Assembly: GCA_032622095.1 (NCBI GenBank)
Contig: CP136069.1
Coordinates: 70,145,319 to 70,209,318 of the forward strand
From: Siphonodentalium dalli
Taxonomy: Eukaryota; Mollusca; Scaphopoda; Gadilida; Siphonodentaliidae
Length of the DNA stretch: 64,000 nt
Direction: 5' to 3'
Part shown: positions 22,061-34,823 of the stretch, piece after piece
How positions within the stretch are numbered: the first letter of the stretch is position 1
Layout: every line of letters starts with the position of its first letter
Made by a program: the position numbers and the translations under genes
The notes under the pieces: generated by a model
Databases searched by the model: none
Seen by the model: only the letters and a program-made list of their open reading frames with translations
Told to the model about the DNA's origin: nothing

Positions 22061-22223
22061 CTCTCAAATGACCAGTATTGGAACTGTGTTTTAGAGAATT
22101 GATTGAAAGCTTGTCCTTCTTTCAACTCTTTCTCTGACCTGGATAATATATCATCTGGTTGATATTTATTGAAATTATTTGCACAAAAATGTGGTGTATT
22201 GCACACGGATAAGAACATGGGAT
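22061..22223 (-). CDS. Candidate exon on the minus strand, product unknown
   Basis: Read on the minus strand, TGTGTGTCTCTTTCAG at 22239-22224 is a good acceptor, followed by 163 nt open in one frame (two bases, 53 codons, two bases) and then GTATAAC as a plausible donor. The peptide is hydrophilic and of mixed composition (…NTPHFCANNFNKYQPDD… then …SEKELKEGQAFNQF…), unlike the low-complexity frames around it. It ends 36 bp from a TTAA MITE. No family recognised, and no partner exon was found on this strand, so it may be chance. Confidence 0.25.
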
Positions 22224-22519
22224 CTGAAAGAGACACACATTACTTTTTCCATCAAATATATATGTAATTGAAGAGTGGGGCATATGTCGTCACCAATTAG
22301 CCATCGTAGGTAAATTGTGATCGTTTCAACATTACTAGGACAATATATATTATCCGTAATCGTAATAGTGATTTTTGCGAAAGGTCTCTAATATATGTTA
22401 CTTACACTTGTTGTGATAGTTTTGAAAAGTTGTTCAATAGTTTATTGTTATCCTCCTCAATTTGAGGAGAGCATATATACACATGACAAGGTTTTGTCCA
22501 GCAGAGTACATGTAATTAA

Positions 22520-22650
22520 AGATACTCAATCCAATTCGATGATCCCCATATCATCAGATTCCAACAACAACAACAAAACATTTTGAAATGCCGCTTCAGT
22601 TATCAGAACCGATTAATTGTCCAACAATAATGCTACCCACAGTCAATTGC
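22520..22650 (+). mobile_element. TTAA-type MITE family A, left-end fragment
   Basis: TTAA at 22516-22519 followed by AGATACTCAATCC, then a CAA run and GATTAATTGTCCAACAATAATGCT as in family A; the right half is lost. Confidence 0.6.
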
Positions 22651-25063
22651 CCATCTTGATATCTGTCTCTAATTCTCGCGCTGACATATATGTTTGTTCT
22701 TACACTCTCATCTCTTCGTTAATATATTTATGTAGTGTTCAGTCCGGTACACAAACGCTATAGGAATATATACAAATGTATGATATATCAGATTATTGTT
22801 GGACCAATCGAGATTACTGTCTTACTTATGAAGGCTAGCCATTGGTCAGTCAAATATCGTCAGATAATCATGCAGTTGGATCACATTGACAATGGCGAAC
22901 GTTTGGAAATTTTCTATAACTTGATCTATAATCATATACTCCGTTTTTTTCCACGTAAACTCTCAAAACATTAAGGCTTCAGTGATACTGGCACAACGTG
23001 TGTCTACTGTACACAACCCTTTCGTGTTCTGCTACAAAATGATGGCACTTATATAACGCAAACGTTTACGAACCGACAATACATTGCTATAATAGGATCA
23101 GTGCATGGTACATGAAGAACGAAAGGACCAACCGACATCATAATGTTATAGCAGAACGCAAAAGGGGTGATTGCAGGATATCTAATCTGGGCCATTATTC
23201 CCCCCACCATCCATGCATCACACACGCACACACACCCGTTCCTCACTTCCATTGCTTGATTAATGAACCGGATGGGCCTGAGTGGACGGTGATAGACAAT
23301 AACGTGCGACAGACCATCACTGGAGATTCAATGCAGCTATCCCACGATGACTGACTAAGGTGTATATACCGCCCTTCCACACATCACATCCCTGTTGTAG
23401 CGTCAGTGGGTTGATTAGTGAGTCAGTTGGGATCTGAGTATAGACGGCCATTTACTACCAGAACACAGACACAGACGATCGCTTCTCTATTGGTCCATCC
23501 ATAATCTGATATATTAGAATAATAATCTGATATATCAGATTAAGTAATATAAGATTAGTCATCTGCTATATCAGATTATTAACTGAAGAGTGGGTGGTGG
23601 TTCTGCGCCCCCGTAGTTTTGCGACGCCATAACCGAGTTTCAGTTTTTGTCCATTGATATTGGGACGGATATATTTCCTATGTCTGGGATCTGTAAATGT
23701 ACGCAGATATATGTCTTCTGCTAATGGTATCCTCTGCTGTCAAATAAAAACACCCAAATAAGTAAGGTCCCCCTGACATTCCTGAGGGCGATTGTCGGGA
23801 AATGTTGCAAGTATATTCAGTATATTAGGACTGATGAAGTCAGTTGGTCACTGTTGCATGGTGTTGACACGTTAAGTGCGCCAACACTTGAGTGAGCGCC
23901 GTTTGTGCTGAGGTGATGCTTAACCCTTTTTGTACTAAATGGATTCTCCCAGTCAATTAAAAATTGTATATAGGAATGGTCTATTATTGATTTACAGGGA
24001 TGTATACGGGTAACATGAGCAGACGACAGATATATAGAAGTACAGCATTTTTAGACTTGAGAATTAAATTAAATTATTATTGCCAGTATGAGATGGAAAT
24101 ATATTAATCCACTTGCATGTTAAAGGGAGACTATACGCCAATTTCAATATGTTGCCGGTAAAAGCAACGATCTAATATCGATAAGATATAGAAAAATAAT
24201 TAATTAGAGTCGAATGTGTTGTAAACGTTCAGGTTAACAGGTTTTGTTGAAATCAAATTTAATAATTTAATATAAATTTACTTTATGGTTCCGTCCATAA
24301 ACTAAGTTACGAATTTCCATGTACAAGACACACAATCAAATTGATTGACGGATAGTGGATTGGGAAACGCGTGGCACACATCATGTAATACATATGTTGA
24401 TCGACAGGGGGCGTGAACTCAAGCTACTCAGTGACTATACAATAACATTAATGAATATCTGGGACTATTATGCATATACTATAACATTTATTTGATACAT
24501 TTGCCTGCAAGATGTACACAAATGTTTCGATGGCGAGCGTTCTATTTTCGCATTCCGGCTTATCTGCCATTTGTAACATTACAACGTACTCAGCAGACAG
24601 TCATATAATGTAAATATGGTTACCAACAATATCATTTTAGTACATTACCCCTTTAACTCGCGCGCTATTTTGTTTATCATTTATTTTCCAAATTAACAAC
24701 GTCTACGAGGCCGTTTGTAGGCAAAACTGTGCCTTTTATGACTCTGATTATAGATGTGAATTGGACAAAGGTAGTAAACGTCTCATACAGTTTGGAATAA
24801 ACAGCGTTCAAAATTTTGAACGGAATCGACTTGTTACAGAACTCGATCGTATACATATAAGTCAAACTACAAGGCAGAGTTATGTCACATCCATTACACC
24901 GGAGTGTGGAAATATATGTACCAATGCCCATCACATGATAGTGTCTATTTAAAAAAAATAGGAACATTTGGGGAAAACCGTTGAAAATGGCTCAGATGTG
25001 TAGTTCTAATATCAACATCGGTCTGTAGTAAAACAAATTCTGTTTACAACAATTAACCTTGGG
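22651..25063. other. Intron, mostly unique sequence
   Basis: Contains a cluster of AATCTGATATATCAGATT palindromes at about 23500-23580 and the partner (23938-24036) of the 3926-4021 repeat. Open frames of 60-96 codons have no support. Confidence 0.45.
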
Positions 25064-25065
25064 TA

Positions 25066-25703
25066 CAGGCTAATATTGCATGCCAATCTGACGCTCTTGC
25101 ATGCCAAATATGCTTCACTACAACCAAACAGGAATGGACAGACTAATATTACATGCCAAAATTGCTTTTTTTAACCTGCCCGGGGCCATTGCGGACTTTG
25201 TCGGCTGCGGACCACTTTTGTCTGCTGAGCACCCCGTCAGAGGTGACCCACCCTCAGGAGATGGTCAAAGCGACCGTCGGACGTCAGTCCCCGTGAGAAG
25301 CGGACAGTCAGTCAGGACCACTCGTCCTCCTCAGGCTGCGAACCCATACAGTGGAATTCCCATCGGGGAAGCGATTACCCTCAGGAACGTATCTCACCGT
25401 ATGGGCTCGATCAAAGCATAACGACCCCGTCCACCGCCAGCGGGGGACGGATACTACACTGCAACAAAACAAGTAACAATAATAATTGACGACATAAAGG
25501 AGAAATAAAAATTGTGGGCATCTTATTGCAGACCAAACTTTATTACCTGTGGTGTTGTTAATTCTTTCAGACAAATCGCCGTTATTTCGTCAAAGTACGT
25601 TGCAAGTATAGTGTTATCACCCTTCCGAAAATGTTATTTGTTTGGTTGCAGTGAAGCAATTTTGGCCTGCCAGAGCGTCAGATTTGCATGCAATATTAGC
25701 CTG
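25066..25703. mobile_element. TA-flanked MITE with GC-rich core (638 bp)
   Basis: Ends CAGGCTAATATTGCATGC and its complement, flanked by TA (25064-25065, 25704-25705). Inverted similarity continues inward for about 70 bp (words ATCTGACGCTCT and TTCACT-CAACCAAACA). A GC-rich centre (25180-25440) contrasts strongly with the AT-rich arms. No transposase frame; superfamily not certain. Confidence 0.65.
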
Positions 25704-27379
25704 TACTGAGGGCTAATATTTCCCGACAATTTTCTTTACTATACAGTATAAAGTAGGTTCGTTTCGGGTGCTTGCGGAGTACCAGTACGTGGGGTGCTCT
25801 CTGCCTGGGCGAGATAACGGAAGCTTACCGACTGCATGTGATTTGTAGGTTACACGGGTTTAAATGTTTTCCATAGGCATCAGTGCAAACATTTTAGTGT
25901 ATACTCACATATTATTCACATGTCCAAAATTTTATTTTAATTTGAAAGATTGACTTTTGCCGCAAGTTTTGCGGAAACTTTTTATGCAAAAAAAAATAAA
26001 TCATATTCGTTTGGCAGGGAATTCACCTTTAATTCTTGTGTTTTCGTAACTAGTACCAGAACGGCACTAACAAAATAATGCCATATTTTAGACCACACCA
26101 CACAATTCTAATATATCTACAAAGGGTTAATTCCTGTCCAATAGCTATTTTACCCATGGTAAATCACAGGGAAGATGTGCAATGTATTTGTTATGCTAAA
26201 ACACACCAGGCTATTGACCAATCGGGGCCAAATGTCTATTTTATTCTATCCTATAATTCCCCCCGCATCCGCTAGATGTCAATCCGAGCCATATGTACAC
26301 CACTGTAACCTCTAAAAGTATTCTTATATAAGGCTTCTGATTTACGTCATCGTTACATTCTCTATTCGTGAGGAATGTTATCGGACGAAGAAAAATGAAT
26401 GAAGCCGCATATGATCGCTCGATTAATACATTAAAGCCGATCAATGTTCTGAGCACTTTGATACATAATTCTACGAGACAAACAGGCGAGTTCCGTACTC
26501 TTGAGGAGGCGGTGTTCATAAGAGTTCACTTAACTTTAATGTTTAGTTCAAAGATACTAACATCTGAGAATATATAGCCACCATCCATTCACATATGGAA
26601 GTAATTTGTGGCAAAAACTAACATTAGGACATCCGCGATTTACATGACAATTTCCCAAAAAAGAGTTATTAGAAGGCAAAATTTGAGTCTCCGGAAACGG
26701 ATGTCTCTAAAGTGTTAAATAATTGAATTTCTGAATAATTTTTGGTTTTACACAAGGATAAACCTGATTATGCATAAAATTGGCAACCGAAGATACTGCA
26801 TACAAAAATAAAAACAATTTTAGAAATAATTAAAAGATCTATTTCTTTAGAGAGTATGTATTTCCGATATTCCCTAAATCTATTTTTAGTGCAGTGCACA
26901 CGCGGTTTCCTCATCGAAGAATTATACTCAAATAAAGCGATCAAAGCACAGTTAAACGCACAATGCACAGCGGAAATATTCTACAACATAATTCATGCAG
27001 GAAAATATCGGTACACGACCGTTAATCCAAATTTATTATTATGGCTCTTGTATTGTTGTGTCAAATTTCAAAAACAAAAACATGTCGAACCCTCGTTTCA
27101 GTTTAAGTGCGATGGGTGACTGTAAAACTATTTTTAAACAATATTTTAGGGCTAATTATACTATATTAGAATATATATAATGTCTTCTTTGGGTTGTTTT
27201 TCAACTTTCTGAGAAAGTTTCACTTAGAAAATATCTAAGGTATGAATGTATGTAAAGCGATTTTACCAAAATGCTCCAGCATCAGTGTATGGTCCTATGG
27301 ATGCATTTGATGTCTTAGGAAATCTATGAACCATAGCTTACAACTGAAATTTTAAGATTAAATTAAACAATGGAGGGTG
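25704..27379. other. Intron, no recognised feature
   Basis: AT-rich unique sequence with only short unsupported open frames on both strands. Confidence 0.45.
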
Positions 27380-28008
27380 CCTCAACATCACATCACTGAA
27401 GCAGGACCAACCAACATCATAATATTATAGTAACATCCACCATCATTATAGCGTACAGTACCCACCAAAATCATGTCATTAAAACTGGAACCGCCAACAT
27501 TATTATAGGATCCATCTACCAACATTACTTACCATGTATGATCCACCAACACCATGGTATTATAGCAGGGGCCGACCAACATCATATTATTATAGCAGAA
27601 CCAACCAACATCATAGTGTTATATATAACAGGACCCACCAACATCATAGTATTATAGCAGGACGCACCGACATCATAGTATTGTAGTAGGACACACCAAC
27701 GACATAACATATGGCAGGATCCATCTACCAACATTATATATGTCATGCAGGATCCACCAACACCAGTATCATAGCAGAACGTATCATGCAACACCATATC
27801 ATATGACAGGACCCACCAACATATCAGTATCATAACAGAACGTATCATGCAACACCATATCATATGACGGACCCACCAACATATCACAGTATCATAGCAG
27901 AACGTATCATGCAACACCATATCATATGACAGGACCCACCAACATATCAGTATCATAACAGAACGTATCATGCAACACCATATCATATGACAGGACCCAC
28001 CAACATAT
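27380..28008. repeat. Minisatellite, ~61-bp units
   Basis: The 5' part is degenerate (words GGACCCACCAACATCATAGTATTATAGCA). The 3' part has four regular units of 60-62 bp with the anchor AACGTATCATGCAACACCAT. The array resumes at 28520 after an insertion. The periodic open frame on the minus strand is a product of the repeat. Confidence 0.9.
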
Positions 28009-28519
28009 ATTTACACACTAAGTGTTGTCATCACTAAATCCAGCATTCTGATTGGTCGGCGCCCACGTGGCTAGTTGCAGTTAGTTCTCGGTGAATGCGT
28101 AACGCCTCATAACACCAAGCTAATAACACCATCGATACGTCATTAGGTTTGGAAAGACGAACGCGTAATGCTTTGGGCGCATTTTGACTCGCGCAGGATT
28201 GACTTAATACATCATCGGGTTTCAACATGAAGAGAAATTGTTCCTATTAACTTTTGCCAAGGGTGCTATTGGGTATTTTGGGCTGATCTTGTCACGATAC
28301 ACTTTTAGATTTAAATATATTTACAAAAGCGGCTTTTTCGCTAAATGTATATAAATATAAGGATTTACTGTCATGTGGACTATTTTGATGGAGATGTAAC
28401 GGTGAGGTAAGTGGACATAACTTGTATGTAAAACCCTTCGGGTTTTACACAAGTTATGTCCACTTACTTCACCGTTACATCTCCATAAAAACAGTCCACA
28501 TGACAGTTAATCCTTATAT
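28009..28519. mobile_element. Insertion in the minisatellite with terminal long hairpin
   Basis: About 510 bp of unrelated sequence splits the minisatellite. Its right third (28355-28519) is a nearly perfect hairpin of 165 nt closing on ACCCTTCGGGTT. The left part contains GATTGGTCGGCGCCCACGTG. No clear target duplication beyond AT-rich bases; class unknown. Confidence 0.6.
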
Positions 28520-28730
28520 CACAGTATCATAGCAGAACGTATCATGCAACACCATATCATATGACAGGACCCACCAACATATCAGTATCATAACAGAACG
28601 TACCATGCAACACCATATCATATGACAGGACCCACCAACATATCACAGTATTACAGCTGGACCCACCAATATAGCATTGTATTAGGACCCATCAACACCA
28701 TAGGAGTATATCAGGACCACTTAACCAGGG
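28520..28730. repeat. Minisatellite, continuation
   Basis: Two further regular units plus decaying ends of the array interrupted at 28009. Confidence 0.85.
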
Positions 28731-29210
28731 ATGGACGCGTTTCATAAATGCCAAGAAAACGAAACCATAAAATAAACTCAATTACGTGTGTGTTCTCCCC
28801 TGGATACACGAAGCCCATGACTGTCTCAGAAAACACTCCCGGCTAATGGATCGACAATGTTGACTTGATGAATGGAGGCGTCCCGGTGTGAGCACCGGGG
28901 CCAAATGGCGATGCGGGTATATACAATACCATTCATAGTTTAACATGAATTTATACGGATCACCGATACTTTCTTCGCAAGAAATATTTTAGAAATAAAA
29001 GAAATAAAACTAAACAAGAACCCCCTTCCAATAAAAAAAAAAACAAAAAAAAACAACAAACAACACACACCACAAAACAAGCAATGTTACACACTCTCAA
29101 TAACTACTTTCACTTCTGTTCACATCTTTCTTCTCGCATGATTTCCTCAAATCTCACTTTCCGTATCTCTTCTGGGCCACAATTTCAACGACAACATTTT
29201 TATAAAACCA

Positions 29211-29845
29211 TATTTCAATACTTCAGATATATAGTTGTTGTGTGAATAAAAACAGATACAACTGACGATTGTGTATATTATTTGCTTCTCAATATCCATT
29301 TGTGTACATTGGATCAGAGAATAAAGCATATCAAGCCCACCAGCATACTGTAATGTGAAATATGTTAGTTGAAATGAAATGTGTCATGATCGAGGGTGCT
29401 AACAAGATTGTGTTGTCCCTCTTGGTATACGGTACAGGGACACCCTGTACGTTTCAGTGAAATCGCCTGAAGTTTGTGCTCAAGCCAGTAAAACTGCACC
29501 GATAGGTTGTACACACAAGAAACATCGAAATAAAATCAATATTAAAAGAAGCGATTCACAACAGATGTCTTTGATTCACATCTATTAATTACATACTGAA
29601 AACTATCTTTAAAGGGCTACTGAACACTAATCCGGTCGTTTATGACACGAGTCATATGGACGATGCAAACAATGTGGTAATGTATGTGAGTTTATGACTC
29701 GAGTCACATGAACGATGCAAACAACGTGGTAATTTATATGAGTTTATGACTCGAGTCAAATGGACGATGCAAACAGGGATATTCACCGGAGACAACACAC
29801 GTTTAATATATGACATCTTACTCGAGACTGACGTACAAAATATAC
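29211..29845 (+). repeat. Duplicated block X, copy 1 (empty site, short satellite)
   Basis: 29211-29562 matches 32211-32559 at about 97 percent by eye. The block continues without interruption (…CACAACAGATGTC…) into 29565-29638, which matches 34750-34823, and then into less than three units of the 52-bp satellite (29639-29777). The bases to 29845 are unique. Confidence 0.85.
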
Positions 29846-29852
29846 CCGGCAT

Positions 29853-31748
29853 GTTGCTATTGAGAAGGCATTCGACACTGTTTCGTGGTCATTTATTGAC
29901 GATTGCTTATTGAAATTTAACTTCGGAGAATCTATTAGAAGGTGGCTAAAAACTTTTTATACAGACATTCAATCGGCGGTACTCGTTAACGGTACAATTT
30001 CTCCTTTTTTCCAGCCATCGAGAGGCTGTAGACAAGGAGACCCTGTATCCCCATATATTTTTCTCCTCTGTGCAGAAATACTTGCAATTATGGTGAGGGA
30101 AAATAAAAAGATAAAAGGCATCACCCTCGGCAGTACAGAACATAAAATTAATCAGTACGCTGACGACACTACGCTCATCTTGGACGGCAACGAAGAATCT
30201 CTTAAAGAAAGCTTGAATGTTCTCGACACATTCGCAAATATGTCAGGATTGAAAGCCAACCTGGAAAAATGTCAGATTATTTGGTTAGGCGCAAGCAAAG
30301 CGAATCACGGTGCACCCATTGTAAATTGCGATATTCGTGTAACAAAACAATTCAAATTGTTGGGAATAACATACAGCACAGATTTGTCGCAACTGAATAA
30401 CCTCAATTTTGAAAACAAACTTATCGAACTGAAAACCGGAATTGAAAAATGGAAACACAGGTCCTTGACTCCACTAGGTCGCATTGTAATCATCAAATCT
30501 GTCATAATTCCAAAATTAGTCCATCTATTTCAATCTTTGCCAAACCCCGGCCAAAATTTTATTGACGAACTAACTACCATGTTATTCAGGTTCATCTGGA
30601 ACGGCAAACGAGACCGAATTAAACGTTCACAAATGTGTAAAGATTACCAACAAAGCGGCCTAAAGATGACAAAAATTAAAGAATTTATCGAAGCCCTAAA
30701 AATAAACTGGCTCAGGAGATTAATCACAAAACGCGCCAAGTGGATAAGTATTGCACCCGACATATTATCTGATCCACTATTCCTCACATACGGTCCAAAA
30801 TACATCGAATCGACCAAGGGTACATTCATAAACCCATTTTGGCGTGACGTCATAACGGCTTGGACAAATTTACTCAAAAAGCTGCCCAGTAAATACTCAT
30901 ACCTAAACTCAAATACTATATGGAATAACGATAATATTAAAGTAAACCAGCATTCAATTGATATACAGGAATGGAAGCAAAAAGGGGTGATATTTGTTAA
31001 TGATCTTATTTCAGACAACAACGAACTCCTAACTGTAGCTATGATGAAAAAAAATTATGATATATCGACAAATTTCATTGCAATCCATAGTATCAACAAA
31101 CAGTTGATCAAGCTGTCACAAATGCTCGACCAAACGCTATCAAAAACACCAAGCCCCCTGATTCCAGGGCAGTTGTCATTGCTTCTAAAAAGTATTCGGG
31201 GCTGCAAGGATTTTTATGACATTCTCATATCTGATAAAACGACAAAACCTTCCTCAATACAGAAATGGGGATTAGAACTTGGATATACCAATATTCAAGT
31301 ACCACGGACACATATATTCACTGTTCCGTTTAAATCACTTTCTGACACCAGGTTGCGATGGTTCCAGTTCCGTATAAATACCAGAATTTTAGCGACAAAA
31401 CAATTACTCCAGAAGATGAAAATTACAAACGATAGTGACTGTAATAGATGTCAAATGATAGAATCAATATCCCATATCTTCTTTGACTGTCCTATAGTAT
31501 CACGCTTCTTAAAAACAGTCCAACACTGGATGAACACCAACATACCAGATATTCAACTTACAAAATGTAACATATTATTCGGCGTTTCGTCGGAAAAGAA
31601 CGCCAATATAAAAAACATGATTTTAATTATATTAAAGTACTATATTTATAAAACAAAATTCGACCCCATTGAATTATCTTTGAAAGCGTTCTTGAACGAA
31701 TTAGTAAGCCGATCTCATATAGAAAAGATCAATGCTTTGAGGCGATAG
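29853..31748 (+). pseudogene. L1/Tx1-like LINE ORF2, reverse transcriptase to C-terminus, 5'-truncated
   Basis: One uninterrupted frame of about 631 codons from the truncation point to TAG at 31746. RT motifs are clear: KAFDTVSW at the entry (palm motif A), GCRQGDPVSP near 30024 (motif B), QYADDT near 30153 with the catalytic Asp pair (motif C). A thumb-like SLTPLGRIVIIKS stretch follows, and a C-terminal zinc knuckle C-x2-C-x7-H-x4-C at 31440-31490. These are features of L1/Tx1-type ORF2 proteins. Endonuclease and the N-terminal RT part are missing, and no start codon is in context (the frame opens upstream of a TTG), so it cannot make an active enzyme. The intact frame implies a young copy. 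Confidence 0.9.
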
Positions 31749-32190
31749 GCTGTTGAAATTTCAAGAGGAATGGGGAACTTTGACAAAAGTGTTAAACCCA
31801 TACTAAATAAGGCAATCAAAACAATTATGATACAAAACCCAGATACCCTCAATACAAGAAACTGAAACCAGCTACCAATCCAACACATGTTTTGTTTTAA
31901 TTATATATGTGTACAAAGACCGAAATGTTACTATATATGATGTTGACAATCGAAGAGATTTGTTTTTCTTTTTGTATATTATGTTATTTAAAAATACTGA
32001 TCGATATACTGTATGGTGTGCAAGGAGAGTGAATGGTGAGTGTACAAGAACCCCCACCGCCCCACCTGTGGTGTCACTATATTATTAATATTATGTGTTT
32101 GATTGCATAAATATTTGTATGACATCATTGTATATAGTGTAAATAACTTCTATAAATAAAAAAAAAAAAATAAAAATAAAAAAAATATAT
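29853..32190 (+). mobile_element. LINE fragment with 3' UTR and A-rich tail
   Basis: ORF2 fragment, about 400 bp of 3' UTR, and an A-rich tail (about 32157-32188) followed by an (AT)n run. Directly downstream lies block X copy 2. No target duplication links the two ends, so the 5' boundary is more likely a recombination breakpoint than a normal 5' truncation. Confidence 0.8.
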
Positions 32191-32210
32191 ATATATATAT
32201 ATATATATTT

Positions 32211-34823
32211 CGATACTTCAGATATATAGTTGTTGTGTGAATAAAAACAGATACAACTGACGATTGTGTATATTATTTGCTTCTCAATATCCATTTGTGT
32301 ACATTGGATCAGAGAATAAAGCATATCAAGCCCACCAGCATATTGTAATGTGAAATCTGTTAGTTGAAATGAAATGTGTCATGATCGAGGGTGCTAACAA
32401 GATTGTGTTGTCCCTCTTGGTATACGGTACAGGGACACCCTGTACGTTTCAATGAAATCGCCTGAAGTTTATGCTCAAGCCAGTACAACTGCACCGATAG
32501 GTTGTACACACAAGAAACATCGAAATAAAATCAATATTAAAAAAAGCGTTTCACAACAGCAGTCAGATGCTCGTAGCCCGTTTATATATAACCATGGGTA
32601 TATGTCAGATATAACCGTACAAAAAAAAAACGCCGTTCTTTTCACCGTGTATTTATCCATGGTGTGCGTGCCTGTGGTTGTCCGTAACATGGTGCCCGGT
32701 GTTATTGCTTTGAAAGGTAATCATGTTCGACTGGTGTTGTCAGATTGGTAATATGAGATTAGCGGTTTCTATGTCTTGTCTGGTCACATTTACTGTTTGA
32801 ACTTTGTCTGAAATAGACGCACTTTTTATACTAGAATTTGCGCAACAGGAGCGCAGGGAAATCGCACGTCGAGTTGGTTTAAGAGTTTTTAGAAAGAGTA
32901 TTTATATGATATAGACAGAGACGTGTCGACAGGGGTGGGGGTTGGGATGTCTCACCCCCCAACTTTGGTCAAAATGTTCAACAGTTGGAAATTTCATACC
33001 TGCCAAAACATTAGTTCGAAATTTCACACCAACATTAAGTTGAAAATGTTCTTGTAGTTTGATTTTCAAACAATTTATTTGCATATTTTCCTATTTTTGG
33101 TAAATATTTTGGACTGAAATGGTCATCAGTCGGAAATTTCCAACCTTAGGAGGGTGACATGTTGTAAATTTCCAACACTTGGACAGTTTGTGTCATGGTC
33201 CCTCCCCCGTGGCCAGTCCAAAAAACTGCTAGTTAATTTAAGAAAACAATATTGTCATGCATTTGGTAAATATTGTCATTGGAATTGTCATCCGTTGAAA
33301 TTTTCCAACCTATAAGGGGGTGTCAGGTTTGAACGATACCATATATATACAATATGCGGTTGCATCTAATTTGGATTGATTGGGATGTCTTTAGTGCACT
33401 TTTGTGGTTACGAGAGCTCATTCCCCCTGATTTCTGTTCAATATGTGGTCTTCTTCTTTAAAAGTTTTATATGATTTCAAACAGGGGTGGCACCAGGATA
33501 TCCCCGATAGGGGGGGGGGGGCGGACTTTAGCTGCCGGGTTGACAATTACATAACTCACCGACGGGGGATGGTTATGACTCCCCGACAGGGCTGGGATGT
33601 AGCCCCTGACACCCCCCCCCCCGGTGCCACCCAACATAACTTAGTATCGATTATTTAGAATGGGGTGTCAAGTAGGGACTTGTCGACTGACAGGGGTGGT
33701 TATGCAGGGGTCTTACCCCCAATTGTAGTCATACATAATACCCCGAGCAAAATTAATTGGAAAATTCACACCAAAATTAGGTTGAAATTGTTCTCGTAGT
33801 TTGATTTTCCAACACTTTCTTAGTGACGAATTCGTTGTTTTTAGACCAACATTTGCATATTTCCCTTTCATTTGCAAAATTATGGACTCAAATGGCCATC
33901 ATTTGGCAATTTTGAAACCTATGGGTGAGTGTCAGGTTAATAATTTCCCAGAATTGGAAAACTTGAGGCCGGTCTATGCTATAGGATTGTCAAATGTTCA
34001 TGTTCATATTTCAAAAATGTTCTCACATCGGGCCTAACCATCGGCCGACCCGTGTGTTCTGTGTCCTTGCCAGTGTTTACTCGCTAATTAATTTAAAAAA
34101 AAATAGATCGGGGTGTAAATTTGTGTGGTGTTATACCACTAGATGTTAAGATGTTTTAATCTCATACTGGGCCGAACCATCTTTTTCACCCCCCCCCCCG
34201 CACGACAAGTGGCCACAATATTACTGGTTCATTTGGAATAGTCTACCATCTGGTAGTCTGTGATGGAACATTTGGGAAAAATCAAAGGGGGTGCAAATTG
34301 ATTTACGCAAACTTATGAGTTTGGTGTGGTTCAATGGGGTGGGTGCAGTTGGAAATTCCAAGGTGGAGACCACCCCAACGATAACCCTCTAACCAAGTCT
34401 CGAGTGCCAAATATCCCACACTCAACCAGGGGTGCCTCTCGCAACTTTAGTTTCTGCCCTCGGCATAAGCTTATTTGTTTCTTATCCGAGAATACACTTC
34501 ACCGGCGGCAATGTATTAACCATACTCTGAAATAAAACGCTTCCGTGACGATCACACGATAAAGTCGTGCTGCAAGTAAGACGATAATTGTGTTGTAGAA
34601 ATGATACGGAAGACCGATTGTCAAAAAATTCAACATCAAAATACACAGGGCAAGACTTATCGATCCAAACTGTGGAGTGTGTTTTCGTTGTGTATTTTTC
34701 GCATATACCCATGGTTATATATAAACGGGCTACGAGCATCTGACTGCAGATGTCTTTGATTCACATCTATTAATTACATACTGAAAACTATCTTTAAAGG
34801 GCTACTGAACACTAATCCGGTCG
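32211..34823 (+). repeat. Duplicated block X, copy 2 (filled site)
   Basis: Same order as copy 1, offset by 3000 bp, but interrupted after CACAACAG by the 2187-bp transposon 32560-34746. It then resumes with CAGATGTCTTTGATTCACAT and runs into the long 52-bp satellite. Confidence 0.85.
32560..34746. mobile_element. 2187-bp DNA transposon with perfect 45-bp TIRs, 3-bp target duplication
   Basis: Arms start CAGTCAGATGCTCGTAGCCC and are identical for 45 bp (32560-32604, 34702-34746). CAG flanks on each side (32557-32559, 34747-34749) compare with a single CAG in the empty site at 29562-29564, which proves the boundaries. A 3-bp duplication occurs in CACTA and PIF/Harbinger elements; the TIR fits neither exactly. 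The interior carries degenerate repeats with the word GGAAATTTCCAAC, and no transposase. Confidence 0.85.

Noticed and set aside
25180-25440. CpG island or GC-rich exon
   Set aside because: Lies in the core of a TA-flanked MITE, and frames on both strands lack motifs and splice sites.
27582-27986. 134-codon minus-strand frame with repeating Cys/Trp peptide
   Set aside because: Periodicity equals the minisatellite unit, which happens to lack stops in that frame.
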